64,000 bases of DNA from Dendrophyllia cribrosa (lineage: Eukaryota > Cnidaria > Anthozoa > Scleractinia > Dendrophylliidae), in NCBI GenBank assembly GCA_024195265.1, contig JAJLRJ010000010.1, positions 2,962,135 through 3,026,134 of the forward strand. Direction: 5' to 3'. The notes below the pieces were generated by a model. It had not been told where the DNA came from, searched no databases, and was given only the letters and a program-made list of their open reading frames with translations. Every line of letters begins with the position of its first letter. The first letter of the stretch is position 1. Below, in pieces: positions 11,101-21,144 of the stretch. A program made the translations under genes and the position numbers.

Positions 11101-14100
11101 TGCCCCACCTGCCCCACCGGTAGCGCCGCCCCTGCAATTACAAGCTTGTTGTACAACACATAAACAAAGTATTTCTCATCCATTGAGATATACATGTACC
11201 TACAATGCCACTGTACAACTATAAAAGAGCCATTCCTTGTGTCAGAAAATATCTCACATGCTTATGAAATCAGCTAAAAAGCCTACAAAGAAAAAAAACT
11301 TACATCGGGTCAAAAATAAACCATTGTTATTGGTTAAACTAAACAAGCCAATGAAAAGATAAAACATTTGATCCTCTCCAAGTGCATATAAGTCGCTAAC
11401 ATTCTACAACGTCAGTGTGATTTATTTGTGTTCTGACCATCTGCTTCTGGATATAAAATATTGTTCTAAAAATATAAAGCTTTGCAGGAATTTTTTTTGC
11501 ACGACTTGCTGCCAAGCGCCAACTAAAAACAACAAGCAACGTAATATCCGGTAAAATCTGATTGGCTACATTTATCGATAACATCGCTGTTGACAGATTT
11601 CTTAATTTGGGGGCGGCAGGCGGGTCGTTAAATAAATATATCTCACATGCTTATGAAATCAGCTAAAAAGCCTACAAAGAAACACAACTTACATCGGGTC
11701 AAAAATAAACCATTGTTATTGGTTAAACTAAACAAGCCAATGAAAAGATAAAACATTTGATCCTCCCCAAGTGCATATAAGTCGCTAACATTCTACAACG
11801 TCAGTGTGATTTATTTGTGTTCTGACCATCTGCTTCTGGATATAAAATATTGTTCTAAAAATATAAAGCTTTGCAGGAATTTTTTTTTGCACGACTTGCT
11901 GCCAAGCGCCAACTAAAAACAACAAGCAACGTAATATCCGGTAAAATCTGATTGGCTACATTTATCGATAACATTTCTTAATTTGGGGGCGGCAGGCGGG
12001 TCGTTAAATAAATATGACAAATGTATATTAGGGCGTTCTTTTTTTCCTCTCCCCTCTTTTCTTCCCTCCCCGCTCTCCGCCGACTTTCCCTCCGAAAAAA
12101 AAGAGCGCCTGACCGCAGGTTATTATAGCACAAGTAAATTTGACTAAATTTTAAACTTAAATAAATTTTAAACGTGTTACATGTGCATGACCGCAGCCTT
12201 ATGTTAATTGCCATTGTTCTCATTGTACTATGAAAGAATTTTCACGATCGCTTTGGAGCATGCAGGCATGGCAAACGTGTTGTTTCAAAAGCGCACAAAT
12301 ATGTAGAATGTAGACAAAAGAGAAAGTCCTGAAATAAACCAGCTGTCAACAAATAATACGGCAATGAAACTTTGGAAGACGAATGCAAAAGTCCCCTATA
12401 CTTTTAATTGTATTTCGCGCCCTTAAAATGATTCAATGCACTTGAAATTTGCAGAGATAGTGCATTGCACGTACAACTTTAGATCAAAAGATTTTAAAAA
12501 AATTTCATCGACTAGTTTTTAAATAAACGCTTCCCTAACAAAAGTGTTACTTCTGTGAGTAGAACGGAGCATATTTAAGACATTGCTTCCGATCACATCA
12601 ACTGAAATCTAGTGAAGCAAACAGGATGAAACCTTCAAGGAATGTAGTTTTATGGCACACGAATAATATATGGTGAAAATATTGTTTCAATTTGTCAGGA
12701 AAACGCTGGCATCGACGAAATAACAGAAAGTAATGCGAATTTTTAAATTTTTGATGGAAAATATTCAACTCAATTTTATTCGAAAACGCTCTCATAGAAT
12801 TTTTTCACTGAAACTTTGCAGTCTTGAAGACATACATCTAGACTATAAGAGGCATACAGTCATTTTAAAAGTTTAGGTCTAGATGTTGAGAAAATTACTA
12901 ATATGCAAAAACCATGACGTCATCAGATCGTTGTTATGGTAACAATGATGTCAATCAAATCTACTTTTTTAGAAAGTTTATTTCATCTCTAGTTTATGTG
13001 TGAAGCAGCTTGCCTGGCCGAGCTCAGACAGTGAAGTATCAGCCGTTCAAAGTTGGGGTGTTATGTTGCCAAAAAACCCAGTCGAGCCACCTTAATCAAC
13101 AAAATTGGCCAGGATCAATATATTTTGGTGCTTTATTATACGAGTTGATCAATTATCCTATGACCCAAGAAGACTTTTGCTTCAGCAATCATATCACCGG
13201 TAATCCGTTTTTTTCTTATGGATCTCAATATTTACCCATCTGTTCCATTTCATTTACAGTGTTTAATGTAGAATTGATCTTGAATTATGTGTAGTATCTG
13301 GTATTGTTGATTTTAAATTTCTTCTTTTTTTGCCGAAATATTATGGAAAGATTGTACAATCATACCGCAATCATACAGCCCATTAAACCTTCCCTCTGGT
13401 TTGTATCATAAAAACGCTATCTGTAACGGGGCATTATATAACTAGCTTCTTGTCTTTACCTTCCTTCTGCTACAGATGTGCGTCACAGGAGGACTGGGCA
13501 TTCCCGGTAGTGGCAGAGAAAGGACTGGGTCCCGCAATTGTCTGGTAAGTTTCAGTAAACCACCAAAAAAATTGATTTTCTTGGGAAAATTGTATTAAAG
13601 ACGTTTGTCCGAAATGCCATTTTACTCCTGACGATGTTAAGTACTAGATAGTGAAAAAAGAACAATTTTGGGAAAACTGGTATGTTATTGCATGCAAATT
13701 AAACCATGTACACTTTCGTTTTTTTTTTGTACCGTTATCTTTTTGCTGCTACACTGTGCTGACGAGACCCAACCAGGTCGAAACAGTTGTCCACGGTTTC
13801 ATTTTGGCTTTCAGTTTGGGCTCTATATCATGTCGTTGTCGCGTTAAATGTTCACGTAGTATCAGCCTTGCTTGATACTCTGATTTTATCTCCATTTTTG
13901 GCTGATTAGTTCTTCTCCAGATCCTACGTACACCAGCAACGTTTTCGTTCGCGATCCTTCGCTTCTTATTTAATTCTTAAACCGTTCATTTGGCAAGACT
14001 TTTGGGGATTATACTATTTTCTGTCGTTTTTCCTTGTATAGTTCTTCAGAAAAAGCTAGCGATATTAATGAGGAAATATTTTGAAGAGCAGGGTTGGGGT

Positions 14101-15564
14101 ATAGGGCGAGTACGGTACCAACTTTCACCAGCCGGTGTGCGAATTCCGGAAACGGCAGAATTGGCGTATGTCAGGTTTTTCTCGGGGTTTTCATCCACTT
14201 AATCCGGATTTTTTTTGCCTCTAAAATAACGCAAGTTGAAGAATTCTTGGAAATTGCAATTCGGTGTGCAATCTGGGAGCTTTAGAAAATAGTTAGAAAC
14301 GCTACATTGTTTGTTTCTACCTTTGAGATAAACGTTGGGGTAATTGAACTGAATGCTGGGGTGGTTTCCCTGTGATAATAACCGTTTTGGAAACCTAAGC
14401 AAATGCTAGGGGCTACCCTGTAGTAGACTGTCACAATACAAGGAGAGTAACAATACGGCTAGTTACTCGTACTACTTGTACTGGCTGAAACTACTTAGAA
14501 ACATTGTCTCTATCTACTCATACGAATTACCGTTGGGGGAATCTAACCAAATGTTGGGGTGGTTTCCCTGAGTTACTCATGCTACAAAGTCCCGGTAGAT
14601 CGCTGGCCGTTTCGGCAGCCTGTACCTAGAATGCGATTTAACCTTTATATTTTTTTTTCGTTTAAATTTTCAGGCTAGTGTGTTCATGGGTTTTTCCATC
14701 ACATCTGCCGTATGTGGTGGAATAATCATCGTGTTTTACAGTATGCAGATTGCCTTTAACCAAGGTACTAGAGGGAGCTACAACTACGACCAAAGGGATA
14801 TGTACGACGCACAAATGGCTATCAGCGCTATCATATTGATTCTCGGCATTGCTGAATTTGCGATTGGAATCTGGGCAGCGATATGCTGCTGTTTAATGAA
14901 GCCTTGCTGCGAACAGCAACAGGTGAGCGACCTTAAAGAGTGGAAATAACTTTCTCTTCCTTCGAACAACTGCAACAACAACAGTCAGCATCGCATTAGC
15001 CAAGATGCTTTTTTGATACCAATTGGAACGAAAGTTCGGTTCCTTCAGTTGTCAGATGACACGTATCGTCAATATTCAGTTACCATCAACCATCTTCAGT
15101 GGGTGAAGCGTTAAGCGTGAAATCGAAAATTGAGGGAGTTTTTTTTTTTCCATTTTTCACCAACGGGTGTGGGATTTATTCAGTTGTTAAAAAGGTGGAG
15201 AGCGCCGTTCCACCGGATAAAACCCTATCCTGTTGATAACTGTTAACAAAATCCTTTATGTTATCCGCTGGATAGTGATTTATCCGGTGGATGACGCTAT
15301 TCGCTTTTTGCGGGACCTGATATGTGTTAGATGAAGTGTAACCAAGTCAAAATACAAACTACACCCCCATTGACACACCCCTTATTGTCAAAACCAATCT
15401 CTCTTTTGTATTCTTATTATTACTCTCAGCAACTGATGGATACTGCCAACCCGGGATTTTATGGGATACCTGTGGCTTTACCAGTGTCAGGGGCACATGG
15501 GTACCAGTCTCCAATGACCTCGATACCTGCTCGACCTATGGGATCCGGCGCTATGCCTGTGTGA
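8127..15564 (+). CDS. four-pass membrane protein, MS4A/CD20-like (4 exons, 207 aa)
   Basis: Exons 8127-8297, 13476-13544, 14674-14922 and 15430-15564 are all multiples of three and joined by GT-AG introns (donors GTAAGT, GTAAGT, GTGAGC; acceptors CTACAG, TTTCAG, CTCAG). The protein starts MADNSANVAKMARLLAL and has four hydrophobic segments: ALTHIGVGFLLICFGIA, YIYFGIWIGVWMCVTGGLGI, VFMGFSITSAVCGGIIIVFY and AISAIILILGIAEFAIGIWAA. A cysteine cluster follows (ICCCLMKPCC), then a short Pro/Gly/Tyr-rich tail. Four TMs with short loops, cytoplasmic ends and a cysteine-rich membrane exit fit the MS4A/CD20 (and related four-TM) family. Function unknown; members elsewhere act as membrane adaptors or channel/receptor modulators. 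Introns are rich in transposon sequence. The exon chain keeps one frame throughout, so the model is well supported. Confidence 0.82.
9335..9485. repeat. dispersed repeat (GCGATCAGGCGCTCT family) with adjacent hairpin
   Basis: The block from CCTGCGATCAGGCGCTCT to GAGGAAAAAAAGAGAGCCTGAT has mutually inverted ends (ATCAGGC / GCCTGAT). A diverged inverted copy occurs at about 12025-12120. Next to it, 9458-9483 forms a near-perfect hairpin (AAAAAGTCAGA / TCTGACTTTTT). Lies in intron 1 of the MS4A-like gene. Confidence 0.5.
9935..9954 (+). repeat. poly(G) tract, about 20 G
   Basis: Uninterrupted run of G followed by TTGGGC, in intron 1 of the MS4A-like gene. Length is error-prone in sequencing. 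Confidence 0.85.
10279..11134. mobile_element. non-autonomous DNA transposon with CAGGGGCGGCGC termini (hAT-like)
   Basis: The left end CAGGGGCGGCGCC and right end GGTAGCGCCGCCCCTG form terminal inverted repeats. CAATTA flanks both ends (10273-10278 and 11135-11140); CAATTACA can also be read as an 8-bp duplication if the terminal CA is assigned to it. GTTGGTGGGGCGAAT is repeated near both ends. CAGGGGCGG-type termini with about 8-bp duplications are usual for hAT elements. The interior has no transposase. It includes three GATGGATTTGTTT-type repeats at about 10800-10838. Confidence 0.68.
11251..12015. repeat. direct tandem duplication, unit about 380-390 bp
   Basis: Two nearly identical units (11251-11639 and 11640-12015) run from ATCTCACATGCTTATG to GGCAGGCGGGTCGTTAAAT. 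The second lacks about 12 bases (CGCTGTTGACAG region) present in the first. High identity suggests a recent event. Lies in intron 1 of the MS4A-like gene; no coding signal. Confidence 0.85.
13754..13796 (+). ncRNA. hammerhead ribozyme motif (type I topology, minimal helix III)
   Basis: All core parts are present in order. CTGACGA (13759-13765) is followed by helix II GACC/GGTC with a CAACCA loop (13766-13779), then GAAA (13780-13783), a two-pair helix III (A13783-T13790, C13784-G13789) with loop AGTT, and C13791 as the predicted cleavage position. CTGTG (13754-13758) pairs with CACGG (13792-13796) as helix I, including one G-U. Hammerheads with such short helix III are known in Penelope-like retroelements and retrozymes of animals, which act as dimers or need tertiary loop contacts. 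The downstream sequence to about 13880 belongs to a dispersed repeat also seen inverted at about 37520-37605. It lies in intron 2 of the MS4A-like gene. Activity is not shown. Confidence 0.7.
13797..13890 (+). repeat. dispersed repeat downstream of the hammerhead motif
   Basis: CTTTCAGTTTGGGCTCTAT...CATGTCGTTGTC and GTATCAGCCTTGCTT recur in inverse orientation at about 37520-37605. The two copies lose similarity close to the predicted ribozyme cleavage site, as expected if the element unit begins there. Probably part of a Penelope-like or retrozyme-like element. Confidence 0.45.
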
Positions 15565-15637
15565 CTTCTTTATAGGTATGAGTGACAGTCCAGCGTAGGT
15601 GTGAATATGAGCGATCAAAGTAAGGGATATACCAATA

Positions 15638-15778
15638 GGCCTTATCGTAGATGAGTACGCCACGCCAACATATCAGCGGTTTCTCGCTTTCTTGACCCTA
15701 TAGTCTCGTTTTGATGTTTACGCTCATCGTCGACAGAGGTTCTCGTACTCATCTACGTACTCATCTACGATAAGGGCC
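15638..15778. mobile_element. short MITE with GGCCTTATCGTAGATGAGTACG termini
   Basis: The left end (GGCCTTATCGTAGATGAGTA, from 15638) is matched by its reverse complement at 15756-15778 (TACTCATCTACGATAAGGGCC), with an extra partial repeat just inside. About 141 bp, non-coding. It lies downstream of the MS4A-like gene's last exon. Confidence 0.65.
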
Positions 15779-15997
15779 ATTTTAGGGTGAGTTCAATTAG
15801 CCCCTTTCTCAAAAAAGCATAAACAAAAAAAAACCAAATCCCTTAAATCGAGAATTAAAAAATACTTGGCAATGCTTTTACTGGTGAAGAGGAGTGTTCT
15901 AATATAATTAGGCCCCTTAAAGGAAACCTCCATTGTCATAACAAATTGACGTTAACGAAATAAAGTCGAAATTTCGATTATTTTAATAACAAATGAA

Positions 15998-16497
15998 AAT
16001 TTTTTTTCAGTGTACAAAAAATGGATATTAATTTCGCCTATTTTTGCTTTTAAATTTCCTGCTCGCCGCCATTTTGAATATTTATGACGTGTTACGGTTG
16101 TCTAATCCACCGTAGGAAAAAAGATGGCGGCTGTTCATTTTACCACAATACCTTGCGGAGGACCTAACACAGCACATAAGGCGCGAAGAAAGCCAATTTT
16201 TTACAATATTTGTTCCAGTACTAAGGACAATGTGTAGACTAGGTTTGAAGATTTTATAACTTTTCTTTACATTTTTATGAACGTTGTCAAGGTTTTTAAG
16301 CGCTAAGAATTATGGGTAAATGTACCAGTCGCCATCTTTTTTCCTACCGAGGATTGTTGCATTCAAAAGAACGTCGATTCGTAACAATAGCGGCAACCGT
16401 AACACGTCATAAATATTCAAAATGGCGGCACGCGGGAAATTTAAAAACGAAAATAGGCGATATTCATACCCACGTTTTTGTACACTAAAATTATATT
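15998..16497. mobile_element. foldback MITE, about 500 bp, long inverted arms
   Basis: The left arm (TCAGTGTACAAAAA, TTCGCCTATTTTTG, GCCGCCATTTTGAATATTTATGACG, then AAAAAAGATGGCG) is mirrored by the right arm ending in TTTTTGTACACTAAAA. The arms are about 150-180 bp each and leave a short loop near 16200-16300. No coding capacity. TSD not resolved because the flanks are A/T-rich. Confidence 0.7.
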
Positions 16498-17099
16498 TAT
16501 TTTTTTTAAATTATATTATATTTGGGAGGAAATAGTTTTTCTCAAAGGATTTGAAAAATTAAGAGAAATAAGAAATATTGAAGATTTCGTGAAGATTTAA
16601 AAATATAATTTGTAGTTAATAATTAATAGACGGGCACCAAGTTAGTCCACTAGCAACCTGGGGTGCTCTTGTGTGGGTATCAACTGTCTGTTGGTGTTCC
16701 AAAAATCATTTTCTCTCTTCTATTCCTTCTTTAAACCTCTTTGTAAGTTTGTAAGTGAGTCCCGCCTTAATGTCAAACTTGAAACAACTTTCCAGACTAC
16801 ACCCAAAATGACAGACCCGTATTCATAGCAATACAGAGGGTTTTTCTTGTTGATGCGATAAAAACATTGTTTTGAAAGGTTATTGTTTCAGAATGTTCAC
16901 TGTTTGGTCAAACCATGTTTGTTTTCTTTCAACAGTTTCTTGCCAAAGCTCTGAGGTGCTTGTAACTTTAGTGAGGTCAAGATTAGGTCTGATTAGTTTT
17001 GAGTGCTAGATTATCCCTTTAACTCCCAAGAGTGCCAAATATCAAATTCACAAAAAAATCCTAAATTTCATTTTGTAAAACTTTGAAAAACGAATAGTA

Positions 17100-17245
17100 C
17101 CATGTAAACATACTGCCAAAGAGGTTTCATTTGAATGGTCACACTATAGGATTTCATCAACAGACTCAAAAGTTAGAACAAATGGTACCATGCAAAAGTA
17201 CTGCCGAAGAGGTTTCATTTGAATGGTCACACCATAGGATTTCTA
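17100..17245. repeat. tandem dispersed repeat (CATTTGAATGGTCACAC family)
   Basis: Two units of about 70 bp (GAGGTTTCATTTGAATGGTCACAC...ATAGGATTTC) stand in tandem next to the GPCR fragment. The same repeat, inverted, occurs at about 48180-48330 and 56830-56900 in the large duplication. Confidence 0.65.
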
Positions 17246-17466
17246 AGACTATAGTTGTAGTTGTATAGTAAACAGTAAGCGAGGCTCTACCGGGAAGAAG
17301 AACAAGCTCGTGAGGCACATAACAACAAAGAAATAAAATAAAATAAATACAAGATATCAATGGTAAATATTTCATTTAAACTGTTTTTGTTGACGAAGAC
17401 ATTCATCGCCAGAGTTGTCATGTAAAGGTGGATCAGTTTGAAAATCAGGAGTAAAGTTGCTCCCCA
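17245..17466 (-). pseudogene. GPCR copy 5, internally deleted remnant
   Basis: Only two pieces survive. The TM6-TM7 part (FILFLCCYVPHELVLLPGRASLTVYYTTTTIV) lies at about 17245-17350, followed directly by the N-terminal leader (CLRQQKQFK-like, then SGDEC and the MxSNFTPDF region) at 17360-17466. TM1 to TM5 are deleted and the start is altered. The 5' flank continues normally to about 18000. Confidence 0.78.
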
Positions 17467-18201
17467 TCGAGGAATTTTTCTACAGAGTTCCAAGTGATAT
17501 CGATACGCAGTCCACTCTCTTATGAACGGGAAATGACAGCTTCTCTTGCTTGATGAGGGCGGTTTTTCTTAAGAAAACAGAGCACCCATCACTTCAAATG
17601 CCCATCAATCTCTGTTGAATTAAAAATGTATAGACCAGAACATCATAACGTACTATACCCACCGTTCTATTCACCATTGTGGAAAAAATAACCCCATTTA
17701 TATACAACCGTCGTTAACTTTTTAATTTTTCTTTATAAAATTAAAAAATGATGAACAGCAAGATTAGATTGTTTTAAATCTTCCACAACAGTAATGGAAA
17801 ATGCGAGAATGAAACAAAAGTTTTACTCGGCTGACTTGCATTAACTTTTTGCTATTTCGTGAGTCAGATCAGCATGCATCAACATTAATGAAAACACAAC
17901 AGACCTTAGATAATAGTCTAAGAGTATATTTATATATCTAAGGCCAACCAGATGATTACATTTGCAAGTAAAAACTGTGGTCTACTCGAATGCTGCAGCT
18001 GGGTGAACAGTTTTGCAGACATTGTTACGGTTCTGATGAATTGATGAACGTGACGGTACATTTGGAAGTTCTATTTATATGTACCTACCGAACTACATAG
18101 TTATAAGAAGATTTTTAATATCATATATATCGTAATCTATTTCTAAAAGGCCAAAACAAAATTTGGATGAAACGTTCTTTAGGCAGAAATAAAATCGGTG
18201 T

Positions 18202-18263
18202 CGGGTAGGGGATGGAGGGAGGGGGATGGGGGTGTTGAGGGGTAGGGGTAAGGGTGTGGTAGG
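18202..18263. repeat. G-rich GGGGGATGG-type tract, 3' flank of GPCR copy 6
   Basis: Purine-rich plus strand with G3-5 runs. It occupies the same place as the expanded tracts at 20916-21013 and 23667-23785. Confidence 0.65.
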
Positions 18264-18392
18264 AGGGTATGATTCGTTAAGAGTATCCGATGTAAATAAC
18301 GGAGTAAATCTGGCTTCCTTTCGATCATTTTGATGCACTCATCGACTGTTGCTAAAATACTCACTATTGTATTTCAATAGTTAGTGAATCGT

Positions 18393-19325
18393 CTAGGGGA
18401 AGGTCAACGAACAAAACAGGTGTTTTGTGGCTGTACGTATTTGGGGAACTCTCCAACAATATAGGAGCGTGTTAAGAGATGAATTAAGTAAAACTATAGT
18501 TGTAGTTGTATAGTAAACAGTAAGCGAGGTTCTACCAGTAAGAAGAACAAGCGCGTGAGGCACATAACAACAAAGAAATAAAATAAATACAAGATATGTG
18601 TTAAAAGCAGACTTCTTCAGTCGTTTGAAGCTGAAAATGTTTCCGGCATTCGCTTCTGGATGTTGATGTTGAATTTGTAATTGATGATGCCGAACAATGC
18701 GATGAATTTTCAAATAAATTACAAAGTTTGCAAGTATGAACGCACACATTTCTATCAGAACAAGTTTGAAATGGGTTTCAATAAACCAGAATAAATAATA
18801 AATTATCAGAGAAATTCCCTGAAGCAGCCAAATACCAGTTATAGCCACGTTTACACGAAATGTAGCTACTATGGCATTGTATCGCAAGTGCAACTGAAGA
18901 GCAAGGAATCGGTCCAAACCAATTGCTGTGATACTGTAAAGAGAAACTCCACACAAAAGGTACGCCATTGCGCTATAAGTCAAGCAAATATAGCGAAATG
19001 TTGGAGGCGTTAAACCGTATATTCCAGTTAGTAGAAAAGATATTAGCAAGGGTTGCACAATTAGGCCGACGGCGAAATCCGACACAGCAAGGCTTGCCAG
19101 TAAAAGGAAAGAAGGCGTATGCAACGATGGAGTCTTCCAAATTGTTATTAAAATTGCAGAATTTCCAAATAGCGCTGTCAGACACATAGGGATGTTGATC
19201 ACACAAATTGCTATTGCATGGTAAATGTTTCTTTCAAAATGTTTTTGATTAAGAAGACATTCATCGCCAGAGCTGTCATGTAAAGCTGGATCAGTTTGAA
19301 AATCAGGAGTAAAGTTGCTCTCCAT
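18393..19325 (-). CDS. class A GPCR, copy 6, intact frame (NPxxY altered)
   Basis: 310-aa seven-TM receptor closely similar to copies 7 and 8. TM1 FGNSAI, TM2 SDFAVGL, TM3 GLDRFLAL and TM6 CCYVPHAL are kept. TM7 reads NSSLNTLLYCW, so the proline of the class A NPxxY motif is a threonine; signalling may be changed or lost. The TM4-ECL2-TM5 stretch (ISLIIYYLFWFIETHFKLVLIEMC) is clearly different from copies 1 and 4. An in-frame ATG at 19373 (MDCILLGTLKK...) lies 16 codons upstream. A TATAAA box lies at 19555-19560. Confidence 0.85.
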   Translation of the reverse strand: MESNFTPDFQTDPALHDSSGDECLLNQKHFERNIYHAIAICVINIPMCLTALFGNSAILITIWKTPSLHTPSFLLLASLAVSDFAVGLIVQPLLISFLLTGIYGLTPPTFRYICLTYSAMAYLLCGVSLYSITAIGLDRFLALQLHLRYNAIVATFRVNVAITGIWLLQGISLIIYYLFWFIETHFKLVLIEMCAFILANFVIYLKIHRIVRHHQLQIQHQHPEANAGNIFSFKRLKKSAFNTYLVFILFLCCYVPHALVLLTGRTSLTVYYTTTTIVLLNSSLNTLLYCWRVPQIRTATKHLFCSLTFP

Positions 19326-19554
19326 CGCGCCCGAGGACTGTTTCTTCAGAGTTCCAAGTAATATGCAGTCCACTCTCTTATGAACGAAAAATGAGAGCTG
19401 CTCTTAATTGACAAGAGGCGTTTTTTTAGGAAATAGACCATCCATCACTTCAAATGTCCATCAATCTCTGTTTAATTAAAAAAATATTAGACTTAGATCA
19501 CAGTGACAAACTATACCCACCGTTCTATTCACCACTGTGCAAATAATAAACTCG

Positions 19555-19560
19555 TTTATA
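19555..19560 (-). promoter_or_regulatory. TATA-like element (GPCR copy 6)
   Basis: TATAAA on the minus strand, in the same conserved upstream block as in copy 4, about 180 bp before the upstream ATG. Confidence 0.4.
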
Positions 19561-20219
19561 CACAACAGACGTTTTTTTATTGTTCTTTAGAAATAAAACA
19601 TGATGAACAGCCACGTTAGTTTATTTTTAATCTTTCGCAAGGGTAATGGAACATGCGAAAATGAAACGAAAGTTTTCAGAGATCAAACTCGGCTGACTTG
19701 CGTTAACTTTTTGCTGATACGTGTATTACGTCAGTAGACATTATTAATGAAAACACGACAGACCTTAATTAGAGAAAAGTCTAAAAGTATTTATATTTCT
19801 AAGGCAAACCAGATAATTACATTTGCAACTTTAAACTATGTTCTTCTTGATTGCTGCAGGTGAACCGCAGTTTTGAAAACATTACTATACGGCTAAATTT
19901 ATCCACATGTTTTACTTGGAAGTTATTTTATATGTACCTTCTCATCTACATATATAGTCATAAGGGGATTTCTGATATCATATGTCATATCCTATTTCTA
20001 AAAGGCCAAAAAAAAGTAGATAAACGTTCTATAGGGAGAATTAAAATAATTGGGTGGGGGATGGCGAGATGAAGGGGATATGATTAGTTTATAGTATCAG
20101 ATGTTAATAAGGGAGAAAATCTGGCTTTCTTTCGATCATGTTGATGCAATCATCGGCTGTTGCTAAAAAAGCCACTATTGTATTTCAATAGCGTTAGTGA
20201 ATCGTCTAGGCGAAGGCCA

Positions 20220-20790
20220 ACGAACACAAAATCAGACAGCTGCTCTTACTTGACGAGAGGCGGTTTTTCTTAAGAAAACAGAGCACCTATCACTTCAAAT
20301 GCCCATCAATCTCTGTTCAATTAAAAATGTATAGACCAGAACATAATAAAATACTCTACCCACCGTTCTGTTCACCACTGTAAAAAATAACCCCATTTAT
20401 ATACAACCGTCGTTTATTTTTTTCATTTTTCTTTAGATAATAAAAAAATGACGAACAGCAAGATTAGATTGTTTTTAATCTTTCACAACAGTAATGTAAA
20501 ATGCGCGAATGAAACAAAAGTTTTACTCGGCTGACTTGCATTAACTTTTTGCTAATTCGTGAATCAGATCAGCATGCATCAACATTAATGAAAACACAAC
20601 AGACCTTAGATAATAGTCTAAGAGTATATTTATATATCTAAGGCCAACCAGATGATTACATTTGCAAGTAAAAACTATGGTCTATTCGAATGCTGCAGCT
20701 GGGTGAACAGTTTTGCAGACATTGTTACGGTTCTGATGAATTTATGAACGTGACGGTACATTTGGAAGTTCTATTTTATATGTACCTACC
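20220..20790. repeat. additional partial copy of a GPCR 5' flank without a gene
   Basis: From CAGACAGCTGCTCTTACTTGA (about 20234) to 20790 the sequence repeats the 5' flank of a GPCR unit (as at 17535-18090) directly after the 3' end of copy 6's 5' flank block. The receptor body that should sit between is missing. A matching block recurs at about 22989-23530. This shows the amplified unit was gene plus an already deleted neighbour. Confidence 0.6.
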
Positions 20791-20915
20791 GAACTACATA
20801 GTTATAAGAAGATTTTTAATATCATATATATCATAATCTATTTCTAAAAGGCCAAAACAAAATTTGGATGAAACGTTCTTTAGGCAGAAATAAAATCGGT
20901 GCCGAGTAGGGGATG

Positions 20916-21013
20916 GAGGGAGGGGGGATGGGGGGATGGGGGGATGGGGGGATGGGGGGATGGGGGGATGGGGGGATGGGGGTGGGGAGGGGTAGGGGTG
21001 GGGGTGTGGTAGG
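20916..21013. repeat. (GGGGGGAT)n minisatellite, 3' flank of GPCR copy 7
   Basis: About seven GGGGGGATG-type units followed by other G runs. The equivalent in copy 6 is short, so this has expanded locally. G-quadruplex formation on the plus strand is plausible; the receptor transcript would carry the C-rich version if its 3' UTR reaches here. Confidence 0.85.
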
Positions 21014-21144
21014 AGGGTATAATTCGTTAAGAGTATCCGATGTAAATAACGGAGTAAATCTGGCTTCCTTTCGATCATTTTGATGCACTCATCGACTGTT
21101 GCTAAAATACTCACTATTATATTTCACTAGTGTTAGTGAATCGT

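Noticed and set aside
18033..18075. CTGATGA as a second hammerhead ribozyme
   Set aside because: No GAAA after a pairing helix II. The same applies to CTGACGAG at about 39096, CTGACGA at 13626 and minus-strand cases near 6165, 7802 and 12924.
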